A stretch of 64,000 nucleotides of DNA from Saksenaea vasiformis B4078. Its lineage: Eukaryota > Mucoromycota > Mucoromycetes > Mucorales > Saksenaeaceae. The notes below the pieces were generated by a model. The model was not told the DNA's origin. It saw nothing but the letters and a program-made list of their open reading frames with translations, and did no database searches. The position numbers and the translations under genes were made by a program. Positions within the stretch are counted from its first letter, which is position 1. Each line of letters starts with the position of its first letter. Of this stretch, positions 12,301 to 24,597 are shown one piece after another. Location of the stretch: contig JNDT01001361.1 in assembly GCA_000697055.1 (NCBI GenBank), forward strand, positions 22,144 through 86,143. The letters are read 5' to 3'.

Positions 12301-14727
12301 CTACTCATCAGTATGCTTAAACTCACACAGATCTCCATCACGGCAGCCTACGGCCGATCGATAAAATCTACATACACGCGCGCGATTTCTTACTGGACCG
12401 CCGCCCTGGCCTTCAGCCCCTCGGCCTCGCCAGTTACGTCCACGGGCACCGCCACGAGCAGCGCCACGAGCAGCGCCACGAGCAGCAGCACCACGGAGAG
12501 TTCCACGAGCGCCTCCACGGACATTTCCACGAGCACCACCGCGTCCACCTCGAGCATTCGGTTTCTTTTTCGCTGGATTTGCGTTCCATGACATGATATC
12601 CTATATGGCACTCAACGTTAGATCCAAATTGACGACGACGTATGGGATCATACTCAGTACCTCATTAATCATCACTTCACCCGTAGGTTGAGCAGACGTA
12701 TCTGACATGATGTTTGATGATTTGTCCGTAACGTTACTCATGGGCAATACACCAATTTTTTGTAATGATTGAATTAACCTATAGCAAAAAAAGAAGTTAC
12801 AGGATGATCGTTCCTTTTTTTTCTTTTTTTTTGTTTACGTACTCCGGAGAAATGAAGGGTTGAGGTTTTTCTTCTTCAGCAGGTTGGAAAACTGGTGTTT
12901 GTGGTAGGGGTTGTGGCGTTTCGGGTGGTACTTGATAGCTTGGGTAAATATCATCTAGTTCCATTGCCGTTGTATCCTCTAACGGAATGATTCGGCAATG
13001 ATCGTTTGAAACTGCAATTTCTTCAGGCTCTGCTGGAGAATATGGAATATGCTGGATGTTTGTATAAATTTTCGCAAGTGATGTGCGTTCCCGCGCTGAT
13101 TGGATCTTTGTTTCTTCTGTTTCCACATGATAATGGATGGTAACGTCACCAGGAATTAAGATGCGTTTGGGAGTGTACCAAGCTATCTGTGGCCGTAGAT
13201 TCCAATTGGACGAGGCGCGGCATTCCTGGATATCAATACGCATAGGATCACGGCGGGGTTCGGTAGGTCCAGTATCCTATAAGTCCGTGTGGTAAGTAAA
13301 AGTTTATACAACAGCATCTCAAGCTCCTTTTCTTTTTCAATTCTTACAATGTTCCATTCGTCTGGATCTTTTTCATATTCTCGAACTTCAACTAAGCAGT
13401 AGTCGGGTGCAAACTGCACGCGTTTGCTCCGTTTCTCACTTGGTACAACAGATGAAGTTTTCGTATGCGATTGATTATTAGGTTTTTTCCATTGATCTAG
13501 AATGCTGGCTAGTGAAAATGTTGTCGCTGGTTTTGGCGAGGATCTATATCTCTTTGAATAAATAATGATGTATTGTAGAAAATTCATGGTAGCATACTTG
13601 GGTGCAGGGATAATTCTTGTTTTTTGTGGTGCTGTTAAACTACTAAAAAATGCTGTATTCGTGATCGCTTTCGGTTTTGGCGGGGGATCTTTTTGCAATG
13701 CCAATCGAATCGGTTTTTTTTCGGCTCCCGTATTTGGTGCGACATCTATATTATATATATATATATAAAGAAAAGAAGATTCAGAGGTTTAGTTCCATGG
13801 GATTCATAAAATTCTCGGAATTTTTTACCTGGCTTATTATCCGACTCGGTACCAGGTTCTTTGTCACTAGAGAATGAAAAAAAGTCAGTCAGTCAGCATG
13901 ATACCTATGTAAGTATTATTATTATTATTATTTTACCTTGTGTCTAGCTTGTCATCTGAGTGATAAACAAATGAACAAGTTTTTGGGTTAGCAAAAAATG
14001 ATTTGGTGATCCGATTTCGCTTACTTCTCGGTATAAGTCGTCGCCAATTATCCATAAGTTGATCGATCCGCGCATCCAGTGCTTGATCACCTGAGTATAC
14101 TAAAGTTAGCATTCCAATAGAATAATATTATGCGCTGCATACCCTTCTTAAGTGCGAACTTTTTTGCAAGTTTCACAATACGTCCGAGTTTGTTTGATTT
14201 TAAAGTGTCATAAGTAAATGGTAGGTGATCAAGTACCTATGAACAAGAAGAAGAATCAGTATGCAAAAAAATAGGTAAATCATACGATGAATAGATAATT
14301 TACATCAATTATTTTCTTGACCATGTCAGGATCCCATGCCCTTAAAGCACAGTCCAACCACGTGTACAATGTTTGACCTGTTCTTGGTATCTTTGCAAAG
14401 CTAAAACAAAAATAAATCACAGGTTCTATTCCTGTTTCTTGTTCCTTTTTTTTTTAACACGAACCTTTCTAAAAAGGCCGCATTTTGTGAATGTTGTAAA
14501 CTGTTCAACATAGCGACACGCATATCATGACGATCTTCTTTTGACATCCATTCCACAAAATGGTCGATTTCGATTGCTGTTTCAAGTCTGTTCAATGTGG
14601 TAAGATCACCATTGCAATCAGTCGAAGTAGGGTTGAGTTCATTTGTATGTTCAACAGTTTGCTGCTGATTGGTGTTATTCGTCATACCCATAGTAGTAGT
14701 AGTACTAGCAGTAGCAGTAGCAGTAGC

Positions 14728-14759
<32 letters not shown>

Positions 14760-15755
14760 AATGCTCAATACTAGGGTTTTCGACGGCATTGGAGCCTAGT
14801 GTCATTGTAGGGTTACATGACAAAGGCATATTAGACATGGAGTCATTTTGAGAATTTAGAGTTTGTTGCGCGAATGCAGGTGAAACCACTGTTGGTTCCA
14901 CAATGGAATTTCTGTTAACATCCTCATTGGAAGCATCAGCTTGAGAAGGATGCGTGAAGATAGAATTTGAAGATATAGTTCGTTGTTGTTGTTGTTGTAA
15001 CCATGACTTGACCTATACCATCAGATTTAATTCAATTAAATAGATATGTAACTATCTTACCGATGCTGTATTAGAACCAATAGACTTTGCCACTTCTGTT
15101 ATCTATTTTTTTTTTCATTGTCATTAAACATTGATTGCCCTATATCGCGTACCTGTTCTTCTGAGGGCTGATGAATTTGGTTAAATTTGATTTGCAAGTA
15201 GTTCACTTGCTCAGGAGTAAACTCCTTCTGGGTTACAAAATCTGGTAACAGATAACAGTTAATGAGACAAACAAATTTCTCTTCTCTAAAAAAAAAACCC
15301 TTCGCATTTAAAAAAGAAAGAAAAAAGGAAGGAAAAGGAAAAGAAAGAAAAAAGGAAATTTGGGGTTTCAGTCAGGAAAGAGAAAAAAGTAACAAAATCA
15401 ATAAGGACTAAAGTATTCCTGGTTAAAGATTTTGTGTTCTCTTTCTCTTTCTTGGTTTGTCTGTCATTAAAACAGTCATAAGCCTTTTTGACTAAAAAAA
15501 AACTGAAACTCTCTCTTCTTTATCAATGAGCTTCTTTTTTTTTCTTTCTGGCTTTTTGATTTCTTTCCCTTTTTCTCTGTTGGAAAATATAGACTTATGC
15601 TTGAATCATTCTTTAAAAAAAAAAAAAAGAGTCGATTTCTTTTTCAAATAGAAAAAGAAAAGTGTTCCAAAACAATGAAACTTAAGACATATCTACTTAC
15701 CGTTGGCCGGTAATCCCAGTGTTAATAAACTTGAGCTAGGATATGATGTTGACAT
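12301..15755 (-). CDS. PNUTS/Ppn1-like PP1 regulatory subunit with homeodomain-like N-terminus and CCCH zinc finger
   Basis: About fourteen exons join into one protein of roughly 755 residues. Exons resolved: 15755-15701, 15241-15153, 15102-15061, 15012-14465, 14400-14304, 14236-14143, several small exons to about 13750, then down to 12301. Domains in order: a homeodomain-like helical segment (residues about 22-70, EFTPEQVNYLQ then VKSWLQQQQQ); a Thr/Asn-rich linker; a TFIIS N-terminal/LW-type domain (about 215-330, LDCALRAWDP, LPFTYDTLKSNKLGRIVKLAKK); a canonical PP1-docking RVxF motif (KRVQFAPD, about 440) with a following VREYEKDPDEW; an acidic/proline region; an RG/AR-rich tract; and a terminal CCCH finger with spacing C-x8-C-x5-C-x3-H. 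TFIIS-RVxF-RGG-CCCH is the layout of animal PNUTS, which targets PP1 to the RNA polymerase II CTD and CPF. The CCCH exon can be read as a separate 97-residue frame, but a 60-nt GT-AG intron joins it in frame. Confidence 0.72.
14691..14759. repeat. AGT/AGC microsatellite inside coding sequence
   Basis: Trinucleotide run encoding alternating Thr and Ala-Thr repeats on the minus strand, in the linker of the PNUTS-like protein. Likely to vary in length between strains. Confidence 0.9.
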
Positions 15756-16569
15756 TTGCAATTTCCCAATACAGGAAAAATAGAAACAGAATTAAATCGG
15801 ATAACTGAAGCAAAAAAGAAAAAAAGAAGGGAAAAAAGAAGTGTACTAAAAAATTCGTTCATTAAAATAACATTTTTATAGTTTTACCAAATTGATGACG
15901 TTATTTCCCTCTCCCACTCCGCGTGACTTGCTTACAAAGCAACCACTAAAAAACCCATCTAAAAAGCTACAGTGATAGACGAAAGAAGTCTATCTCTGAC
16001 AAGAAATGCAGTACAGAAGTCACCGGATTGTGTTACCATAAAAAAGGACTGGTTCCTTAGCATAAAGTTCGTCTAGAACATACGCTAAATTAAACTTGAG
16101 CTGACGTCTCCTAATTGAGATCGGCGGATATACAAAAAGGTTTCAGGTGTGTCTGTCTGGCTTGGTAGTTTCCTTAAACGGTTCTAACAAAGAAGCATGA
16201 TGAGCTGCATGCACCATCCTTTGAAAAAAAATCACATTCATTTGTTTGACAGCTGATCCTCCTCTTAGGAGTTGCACATGGTCTATCCGTTCGCCTTGAA
16301 GACCTTGATTAAATTACGGTTTATGGTTAATCCGATTGTTTCTTTTCAGTGTAACAAGAAAATGAAACATGACGATTTGATGCCTTTGTACTGCGGAACT
16401 AACCACACGACCCTTTGGTTGCAAATTCATGGGCAACTACAAGTGTGATCACACATGGCTACCAACCGCTTTGAGATCCTTACGACATATTCTTTTCATT
16501 CGCAGCGTTGAAGTCAAGCTTATTATTTTTCGAACGCTAATTATTTCATCAATGAGAGAGGAGAAACAT
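15756..16569. other. Spacer between the PNUTS-like gene and PRP40
   Basis: Promoter side of the PNUTS-like gene and 3' side of PRP40. No coding signal. Confidence 0.5.
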
Positions 16570-19234
16570 CTACAGATATTTTGTGCTTTGTACATATTCA
16601 TCGAGTGCCTCCCCTTCCTCTGCGCTTGAATGGCCAGTTTCCATTGGGTAGTCATAGCCATCCGGACGTGGCATATGTCGCTAATTCAATCCAACTTTAG
16701 ACTTTGTTCCCGCAGCACTCGTCTCGAATCTCACCTTTCTCCTTCTCTTTTTTCCACGTTCTTCGTCACTAAATCCACGATCGCTATCTCTATCAGACTC
16801 TCTACGGACGGAATGTCTGCTGTGCCTTTTAGATGTTCGGCTACGCGATCTACGGTGCCTGCTATAAGACGTATCTTCGTCTTCCTTGATAATACCTTCC
16901 TCCTCGTCGTCGTCATCTTGCTCATTTTGCTTTTCCTAAAATTCAATTTTCAGTCGCGCATTAGTATAATCTAAGAACTCTACCTTAAGCCGCTTAATGA
17001 ATTTGTTAAACGCTTCTACTCGGCTCTCTTCTTCCTCAATATCTTGGAATTCTGGGAGGGATTCGGCTCTTGCTCGGATATCCTCCCACGTGGATTCTAC
17101 ACCGATTGCTGGATCAAGACGCTTCAATGCATGTCGAAATGCGTCCATCTTCTTTCGCAGTTTCTTTTCTTGTCTGCGTTTATCCTCCTTCAGCCTGTGT
17201 ACAGCCTTGTTTTGTAACTAAGGAGACATATGTCAGCCAAACCGTAAGGAAAAAGAAGAGGGGTTCATCCTACTTACATGTTGAAAGATATATTTTATAT
17301 TATCTTCTGGCACCTTTTGTTCAATTTGATCATCCTTGGATACAATAGCCATATATTCTTCGTACGTAGTATCCACCGTTACTTCAAAGTCATGTTGCTG
17401 TCATTGGCAAAAAAAAAAGAGTGAATAACATCACGTCCATTGCCTTCTCCTTCTTCTTCTTTTTCTTACCTTTAGGATGTCATAGATAATTTTCTTTTGT
17501 TGGTAAAGCTGCTCATCAAGACTATCCAAAACATCCCGAAACAGATCTAAAGGAGTAGAATCTCGAACGCCCAAAAGATCGAGGTACCTCTTGTCGTTCT
17601 GAACGTGGGGATATATCTCTTTCCACATTGTGCGAGCATTAATCAGACGTTGTCCAAGCAATTCATTCAACAACGACTAATTGCAGCTCGTTAAAAAAAA
17701 AAAGGCTATCCTTCTCCCTTTGGCTGGCTATAGCTTACCTTGAAACCTTCCCGTGCCTTTCTTTCTCTTCGTCGGCTATCACGCATTCTTTGGTTCAATT
17801 CGTCAAGTGGCGCCTCCCATAACTGTCTGCTGTGTTCCTCAAAAACTGATAAGAAATCAAGTAAATCCATGCCTTCAAACGCCTTTGGATCCTCAAATTC
17901 TGGTCGACTAGAATAAATGCTCTGCGCTTCCTTCCATTTCGTTTTAAAAGTGATTTCCGGAATGTTTCGTAATAGTTCTGCAAATCGTTCCATGCTACTT
18001 TTGCGTAATTCTCGCAGACGATCTTTTTCTCGACGTTGTAGTCCATGTACATATTCTTCAAAATAAATTTCCCTTTGTTTTTCGGGTTTCAGTTGGGTAA
18101 AAGCTGGATTGTTGGCAAGAAGTTTAGCTGCGTTTCGGAAACGAGTGTATGGCTTAATTTCCCTCGTATTTTCGAGCATATGAAAGAAAGTCATGCGCTG
18201 TTTCGTTTCACGTTCCTCCCGTTGTTCCTGTACTTTCGAATTAGATCCAACATATCAACCGAAGATTAAATACTTGCCCTTTCACGCTTCGCTTCCTTGT
18301 CAATAAATGCATGGAATGCTGCCTTTCTCTCCGCAAGCGTTTTTAAAGCTCTGTATAGAGGATGTGTGATAATGGCACGCATTGTTTGTTCCCAAGTCCA
18401 GTCGGGTTTTACACCCTGTCAAAAAAAAAAATATTTCAGCATCATCTCCTATCAAATGGCTCCTACATACAGTTTCTTTCAGAAGCTTAGTAAAAGCCTT
18501 TTCGGCTTCTTCTCTGGTTGCAAATTCTACGGCTGGAGTCTGGGCGAGTAGCGTAGCGCTGGGTGGAGGTTCGAAACGCGCAAGTTTTTCTATACCAGAA
18601 GTGAAGGCAGACATTCTAGAGCTGAAGTGTTAATTAGTAACAGAGAGAGAACAAAAAAAAAAAAGTGGGTTTCCACTTACGCTTCTGCTGCGGCCTTTTC
18701 TCTAGCTGCCTGTGCCTTATCCATCAACTCTGACGGGGTGTGAATGTCGGTATACGATCGGATAAAACGTTTACCTTTGAATTCTTGAGGCATTTCCCAT
18801 ACTGTCTCCTTTGTCTGGGAGTTGCTGTAATATTTTTTGCCTTGCGGCGTGGTGTATTCCTTCCAAGGAGAGTTCATCAATGCCTTCTCTTCCGGGGTCA
18901 AAAGCTCCTTTGGTTTTTCCCACGTACTCTGTCGCGTCATGGTATTGAACCAGTACTTTCGACCTTCAGCTGTTTGATGTTCTTTCCATGCAGCCTTTAA
19001 ACATCGTTTAGCATAAATCAGACATCGAATGTGTTACTTACTGCTACAGAAGTAGTTTGATCTGATCCTGAAGAAGATGGAGGGGCTTGCCAAGGCGATC
19101 CACCAGCTCCAGGTTGAGTAGGACTATTGTACTAGAGAAGATCGCCACAAGTCATAATAAGTAACAATCACACATCGTTGTTATTGGCTACGTACAGAAG
19201 CAGCATTATAGGGTCCTGGCGGCGGTCTGTACAT
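16570..19234 (-). CDS. PRP40: Pre-mRNA processing factor Prp40 (WW-WW-FF)
   Basis: U1 snRNP-associated splicing factor that binds branch-point proteins and the RNA polymerase II CTD. The translation, about 690 residues over roughly ten exons, starts [13 protein letters not shown] (exon 19234-19196). A proline/serine linker follows, then two WW domains (residues about 45-120: [15 protein letters not shown]...W EKP and [15 protein letters not shown]...VWEMP). Several FF domains come next, with recognisable repeats around LLKET...[55 protein letters not shown] and [10 protein letters not shown]...TWEDIRAR. The tail is acidic then Arg/Ser-rich ([17 protein letters not shown]), followed by a last exon ending STKYL. 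Exons 2 and 3 (19131-19042, 18994-18681) link in frame. Splice sites in the last two exons are the least certain part. Confidence 0.93.
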
Positions 19235-21492
19235 GTTCGCAATTAGCGTATAATCCGTCTGCGACGTGAGGAAAATACAACAATTTTCGTCGGAGGTGAG
19301 AAATCTGTGGGCTGAGTTGAGAAAATGTGCCAATCAAAACGGAAGCACTTCTTTCCGGTAAGGAACATAAGGATACAACTATATTGAAAGTTTTTTTTCC
19401 CGCTATTGTCCATGAATTCTGCATCGGTCCAAGACAGAGTCTTTCTCATGATCCCCAATTTCTGTTTGAGTATGCGTTAAAGGGGCTTGCGTTGGAAAAA
19501 GCCTATAAGATCACTTGATTAGCCTGTTTCTTCATTTTTTCTGCAGCAAGTTTGCGTTGTTGCCGATGCAATGATACAAACAGGTTTATCGTTCTGAGAC
19601 TCTGTTTATTGAACAACCTCTTGCACCAAATCTAGTCTACATTGATGGAGTGCCCTGTTTGTGACAAGGAAGGAATGTTTTCTGTGCTGCTTGACGACAA
19701 GTTTGTCCTAACTTGCCATTCGTTCGAAACAAAAAAGAGGTATTCATGGGGGTTTCTATTTGGATCATTGATGGGATCGTCTTGATCTTACTGATGGGCA
19801 TGACGATCCCAGCACTGCAAATATTTCAACGTTAATGTCATTCCCGATGCTGTGAAAGAAAGGTTAGGGGCCCTAACTACCAAGAAACGGCTACATGTGT
19901 AAATGTGACAGAGCTTGAGTACAAAGAGCTCATATTGGACGGTGATATGCGTCGGCTTGTTGGGTCGAAAAAGCACGTTAGGTCGTTAACGGTCATGTCA
20001 GATGCTGCTTACTATGGCAGCTACAGTATTTGGCAGCGTTTACAGATCGGTACGTGGTGATACCTAAAGTTGCCGGCCGTTGTTGGTTACCTCCAAACAC
20101 TCCTGCATGCAGCAGTGGCACACCTATCCTTGACTGGTAAACATGATACCTCGCTATTGCGAATTCTCCCAATTTTCAGATATAAGCAATTTACTTATTA
20201 TTGCAATGATACATATGTGTACCCCTCAAACCCTACTCTATAAAAGTCAGCGCTTGCCAAAGTAAGGCGTTAACTCTCGCATATCGTCATTGCATGGACA
20301 ATCTCATTTTCTGTAAAAAGTGATCCGGGGTTCGGATCTCTTTATGGTACTAGCTTGCTATATATGGTGGCTAAAGCCCTGTACATGGTTGCAAGATGCT
20401 GTTGTATACAGCAGAGCGTTCAGAAGATAAGCTGATCTCCCGATGCCACGTACAGAATAATGTACATATTTTACGAGGCTATATATTCATGACGAGATAC
20501 AGTATGGAGCGCCGGAACGGCTGCCGGAATTCGCTATGCCGAGCCGTGTTCGTACTCAATGATATAAGAACTTCACAGACGAGCGTCCTCAGTACACTTT
20601 CTAGAACAGCTAGTTAAGTTGTCTGCCGACGGTCATGTTAGAAAGAACTTTGCTTGAAGCTCTGCTTTCCATCCTCACCTCCAGGTACAATTGGGACGTC
20701 GTGGGCTTTCCAGCTTCATCAATTCTCCAGCGACTGGCTCTTTGCTGGAGAGCTTAAAGTAACATGAACGTCTTCTATGAAGTAGTGGACAACTCGTGTG
20801 CAGGGAGGTGAGCTCAAAAGTACTCTGGTAATCCGCGAACAGTTAGATTAATTGCACTAAATATCCCGTTGTTTACACCTATGCTAATGCATGATGCATC
20901 ACACGGAATTCGTTTCAAATATTCATTCTCTCTTCATTAGTTATGAGCAACATACTGCGACTTCTGTTTTTAAGACAACACAAAATGCATATTTAGTACT
21001 ACATAAAGAAATATGAGATCGAAACGCGCAGTCGCGGTCGATCTATCTGTCAATATCTACTGACGCTGAACAAAGTATGCTTTGATTTCATAACCTAAAT
21101 TCTTTGTCAGTTCTTTGCAGGTATCTAACGACCTTTTTTTTCAGATGTTCACGCTACCGTACTTCCATATAGGCGCATGTGCGTATCGTCATGGTTGAAG
21201 AGCACCTACCTCTCCCCCAATTCTGTCCAGCTGTTCTCATTTGTGAAGAAATACATCGAACGGTTTGAAGAAATCACGGTGGAATAGTCACTACCAATAG
21301 TCGTTTTATATTTTTATATATGTAGACATAACAATAGCCGGCCACCATCATTCAAAAGCCCATCAGTTAGTGGTGGAGATTTTGTTAACCTAGCCAAGGT
21401 TCCAAGTCCCTACATCTAACGTAGCGAACTATGTTGCACATGAGGTATCCATAAAAGAATAAATTGACACAATTTTCAGAAAGAGTTGACAA
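19235..21492. other. Intergenic region, no gene recognised
   Basis: A 2.2-kb stretch with only short, compositionally poor frames, such as 20396-20617. It may contain old mobile-element debris, but nothing could be assigned. Confidence 0.45.
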
Positions 21493-22763
21493 CTATGCAT
21501 CCTTTATATCTTGCACGAATCCTTCTATCTTTTCTTTGGCACCAGATTTCATTTCGGTTGCTGAAGAGTCATCACCTTCCTGTGGGGAGTTTAAACGCTC
21601 TTGCGTCTTTTTATCTCTTTGCTCCCACATATTTGGTACCTTCACCTTAACAAAGGTGGGGTATACCAGTTTGTCGATGTAAATATTGCGTAACTTGGTC
21701 GTGATGAGGTCGGTGAGCTTAGGTATGTCTTCCAGCTTTGTCCGCGAACCGATAAGCGACCGAACGTTCATATCAAGCACAAAGTCAGAATAGGAGGAGA
21801 TAGCGATATATCGTTCCAATGGTTTCTCTGGCTTAGCTGTCGTTTCTGGAGGATTAATCAATTCAATCGTCAACTAGCAAAATCTTATGAGAAAACGCGA
21901 TAGCAACAAATCAACTGAACAAACCGTTCCGGAAAATCGAACCACGGATAGCACCAAAGATACAGGTAATGCGGCAAACGCCTGTCGCGGCCAATTCAAG
22001 ATGACTTGTGTCTCAATTCCAAGCGTGATTTGATCATTGTATTCAAAATCGATTTCCGCTCGCTAACAGAAATGTTAGGGAAAAAAAGAAAAAAAAATTG
22101 ACGCGCTGAGTTATATTTATACCATGGATCCAATGTCATCTGAAGGCCGTATCCGTGCGCTGCTAAATATGGGAAATTCTTCTCCTAGATTCAGTTCCGT
22201 TACATGGATGGGTCCCTGCAAATATATCCGATTAAATAATTGCCTAAAATAACAGGATGCATTGTACCAGGAAATTCGGCCGGACACCGTCATTCAGCAC
22301 TTCATCGACAGCTAATGTTAGTCTATTATTTATCTGAGCGTCGTCACGGTACTGCATGATAGCCTGAGCAATAAGCACGTTGAGCCAGTCGGTGCTCTCC
22401 GGCGGGTGATGGACGACATCGTAATAAGTTTTGGATGTAATGTACGCTGCTGGTAGCTGAGACGCGACAGCGGCACTGGTCCGTGAAGGAGGTGCGCTCG
22501 AAAGATGGGAAGGAATGTATCGCTAATGGTTCCCGATCAGCATGTTAAATTATCGCATCGCTGTATACCTTTTTCACTCGCTTTACGTCTTCCATTAAAA
22601 GGTATCGTAATGCCAGCACTACGACGACAATAACACTCAGCTGGCCGAGCATAAACCCCTTCACAAAGGAAATGGTGCTGCTGTGCGAACATGAGCTGGC
22701 CTCCAATTCCCCCTGTAAGCATTGGAGTAGGTGAGGGCTTAACGTCCCAACGCTGTCTGACAT
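21493..22763 (-). CDS. MMM1: Maintenance of mitochondrial morphology protein 1 (ERMES, SMP domain)
   Basis: ER membrane anchor of the ER-mitochondria encounter structure, which moves phospholipids between the two organelles. Exon 1 (22763-22569) encodes a short luminal N-terminus, an N-glycosylation-poor Ser-rich stretch and one membrane segment (FVKGFMLGQLSVIVVVVLAL, residues about 34-55). The SMP lipid-binding domain then begins: ESTDWLNVLIAQAIMQYR, VRPNFLGPIHVTELNLGEEFP, IDFEYNDQITLGIETQVILNWP and LERYIAISSYSDFVLDMNVRS. The last exon ends VQDIKDA. Length is about 360 residues, within the family range. Met at 22763 was preferred to an upstream in-frame Met at 22838 because it puts the membrane segment at the normal distance. 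Confidence 0.93.
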
Positions 22764-24597
22764 TGTGAGGGACTTGAAACAAACCCGAGTTTGATCTTCA
22801 TTTTCGAGGCAAATTGGTTTAACCCTCGATACAGTCACTCAAATTTCTTGCACATCTACCGTACACACCATTATCCGACATTTCATGCAAAACCGTGGCA
22901 CACTGTTCTACGCATCTTAGACAACCGAGGTGAACCATTATCCTGAACCATTTCATTACTTCGATATAGTCGCTAACCCAGGATCCCTAACTAGGAAGTA
23001 ACTATGCCCTCAGCATCCGCTTTGTCTTGGGCGTGTCCCTGGGAATTCCTGATGTCGATATGCCTGTCGAATGTCTGTCTGGCTTCATACTCTTCCCAGC
23101 TCAACTCTTATGGACTGGGTAACCTATTGTTTCTAATCGATCTGTATCGCTAAGATCTTCAACTCGTCAGGATGGGTTGAAGTTAATTAGAAAGTTGAAA
23201 ATTTCGTTGCTATTTAGGCACGACGGCGTCGTACAAGGGTGAATTGACCGAGAGTTGACGTTATCTGGGGATGACTGCATCTAGTTTCAGTACTGTCACT
23301 TATTTGCCTAGAAATCCTCCATTCTTCTTTTAAAGAGAAGTTGTTGCTATTTCTTTTTACCACTCTCATTGTTGTTGTTCTTATTTGGCGTTTCGAGCGA
23401 TACTTGGGTAGTTTATTTTAGAATAGATCAGAATAGTTTCTCGGAGATACACCAGCCTGGTTTATCTGCCAGTACATTTTTACCTTATACAAGTGCTAGG
23501 TTGAGATTGCAAGAAAAACGATGTTAAAGTGACCAACCTGAAGCTATCTTTAAACTGAAAAAGGAAGAATTACAAATCTTCCGTCGCGAAACCTCGATCC
23601 AATAATCTATAGAAGACGCACAAACAATATAAGTAAAATTGTAGAAACGTCATTAGTTACAAGAATTCCATGTTCTTGCTTGCTCTCACGACACATGTAA
23701 AACATATTATAAATCAGCAAAGATGCCCTTATTTGATCCATGCGCGATGGTATCAATTGAAGATAAAGCTAATTGAACACAATTTTTCAGCTGTCTGTGC
23801 TTCACTTCTTCCGGCATGATGCGTTTACGTAATTCCCGGTGCGACTAATTTAAATATTACACCATCATCGAACATTACGGAATGATAGACCTTCTCATGA
23901 TGATTTTCTACAGCGCAAGGGTTGATTGTGCGAAAACACCGAATAAACGTGAATGCATTGGTTGTCCATGTCTATATTAGCCAGAAAATGGTAACCCGCG
24001 AAATATTGAGCTCATTTCATATTCTAAGCAACGCAGAAGTGATCGTATTGCGAGCTAAAGCCGACAGAAATGGTACCGGACGTTGATCCTTTGAAGAACC
24101 CACATAAGAGAAAGGCAAGAAGGAGACCAAAAAAAAAAAAGAGAGAAGGGGTAGGTTCTTTATAACTTTTATCTTTTTTACGCTCTGATGGTGATGATCG
24201 ATGATACAATGTTGTTATTAACTTACCTTCCATTCATTTCAATCTTTCCTGACCCAAAGGACACACTTCTATATCTTGTTTGCTCGTGTACGCAAGACGT
24301 AGGAGAATGGAACCGTACTTATTGCGATCTCAACAATATTAGGAATGGAAGAGCAAATTTTTCCATGAAAAAAGTTGATGATTACTGTACTTTCGACAAC
24401 AAAAGAATGTTGATACAGTTCACTTTTGATCCGGTCTGCCAGTTTTGCACTTCACCATATCTTGTCAGTCGAAAATATATGGTTCCTGATAAAAACCCCA
24501 TCGTACATTTTCTATCTGTAGTTCACTTTCCTTCGCGCGCACACAGTACCGTTTATCGTTTGAGTACAACTGCGCTCATAAAAAAGACTGTACGATC
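22764..24597. other. Intergenic region, no firm gene
   Basis: Mostly AT-rich and featureless. An open frame at 24188-24601 contains a cysteine pattern discussed among the findings, but no start or signal peptide supports it as a gene. Confidence 0.45.

Noticed and set aside
12301..12594. Separate small CCCH zinc-finger gene starting at 12594
   Set aside because: A 60-nt GT-AG intron joins it in frame to the PNUTS-like gene, and the CCCH finger is the expected C-terminus of that family. Still possible if transcripts disagree.
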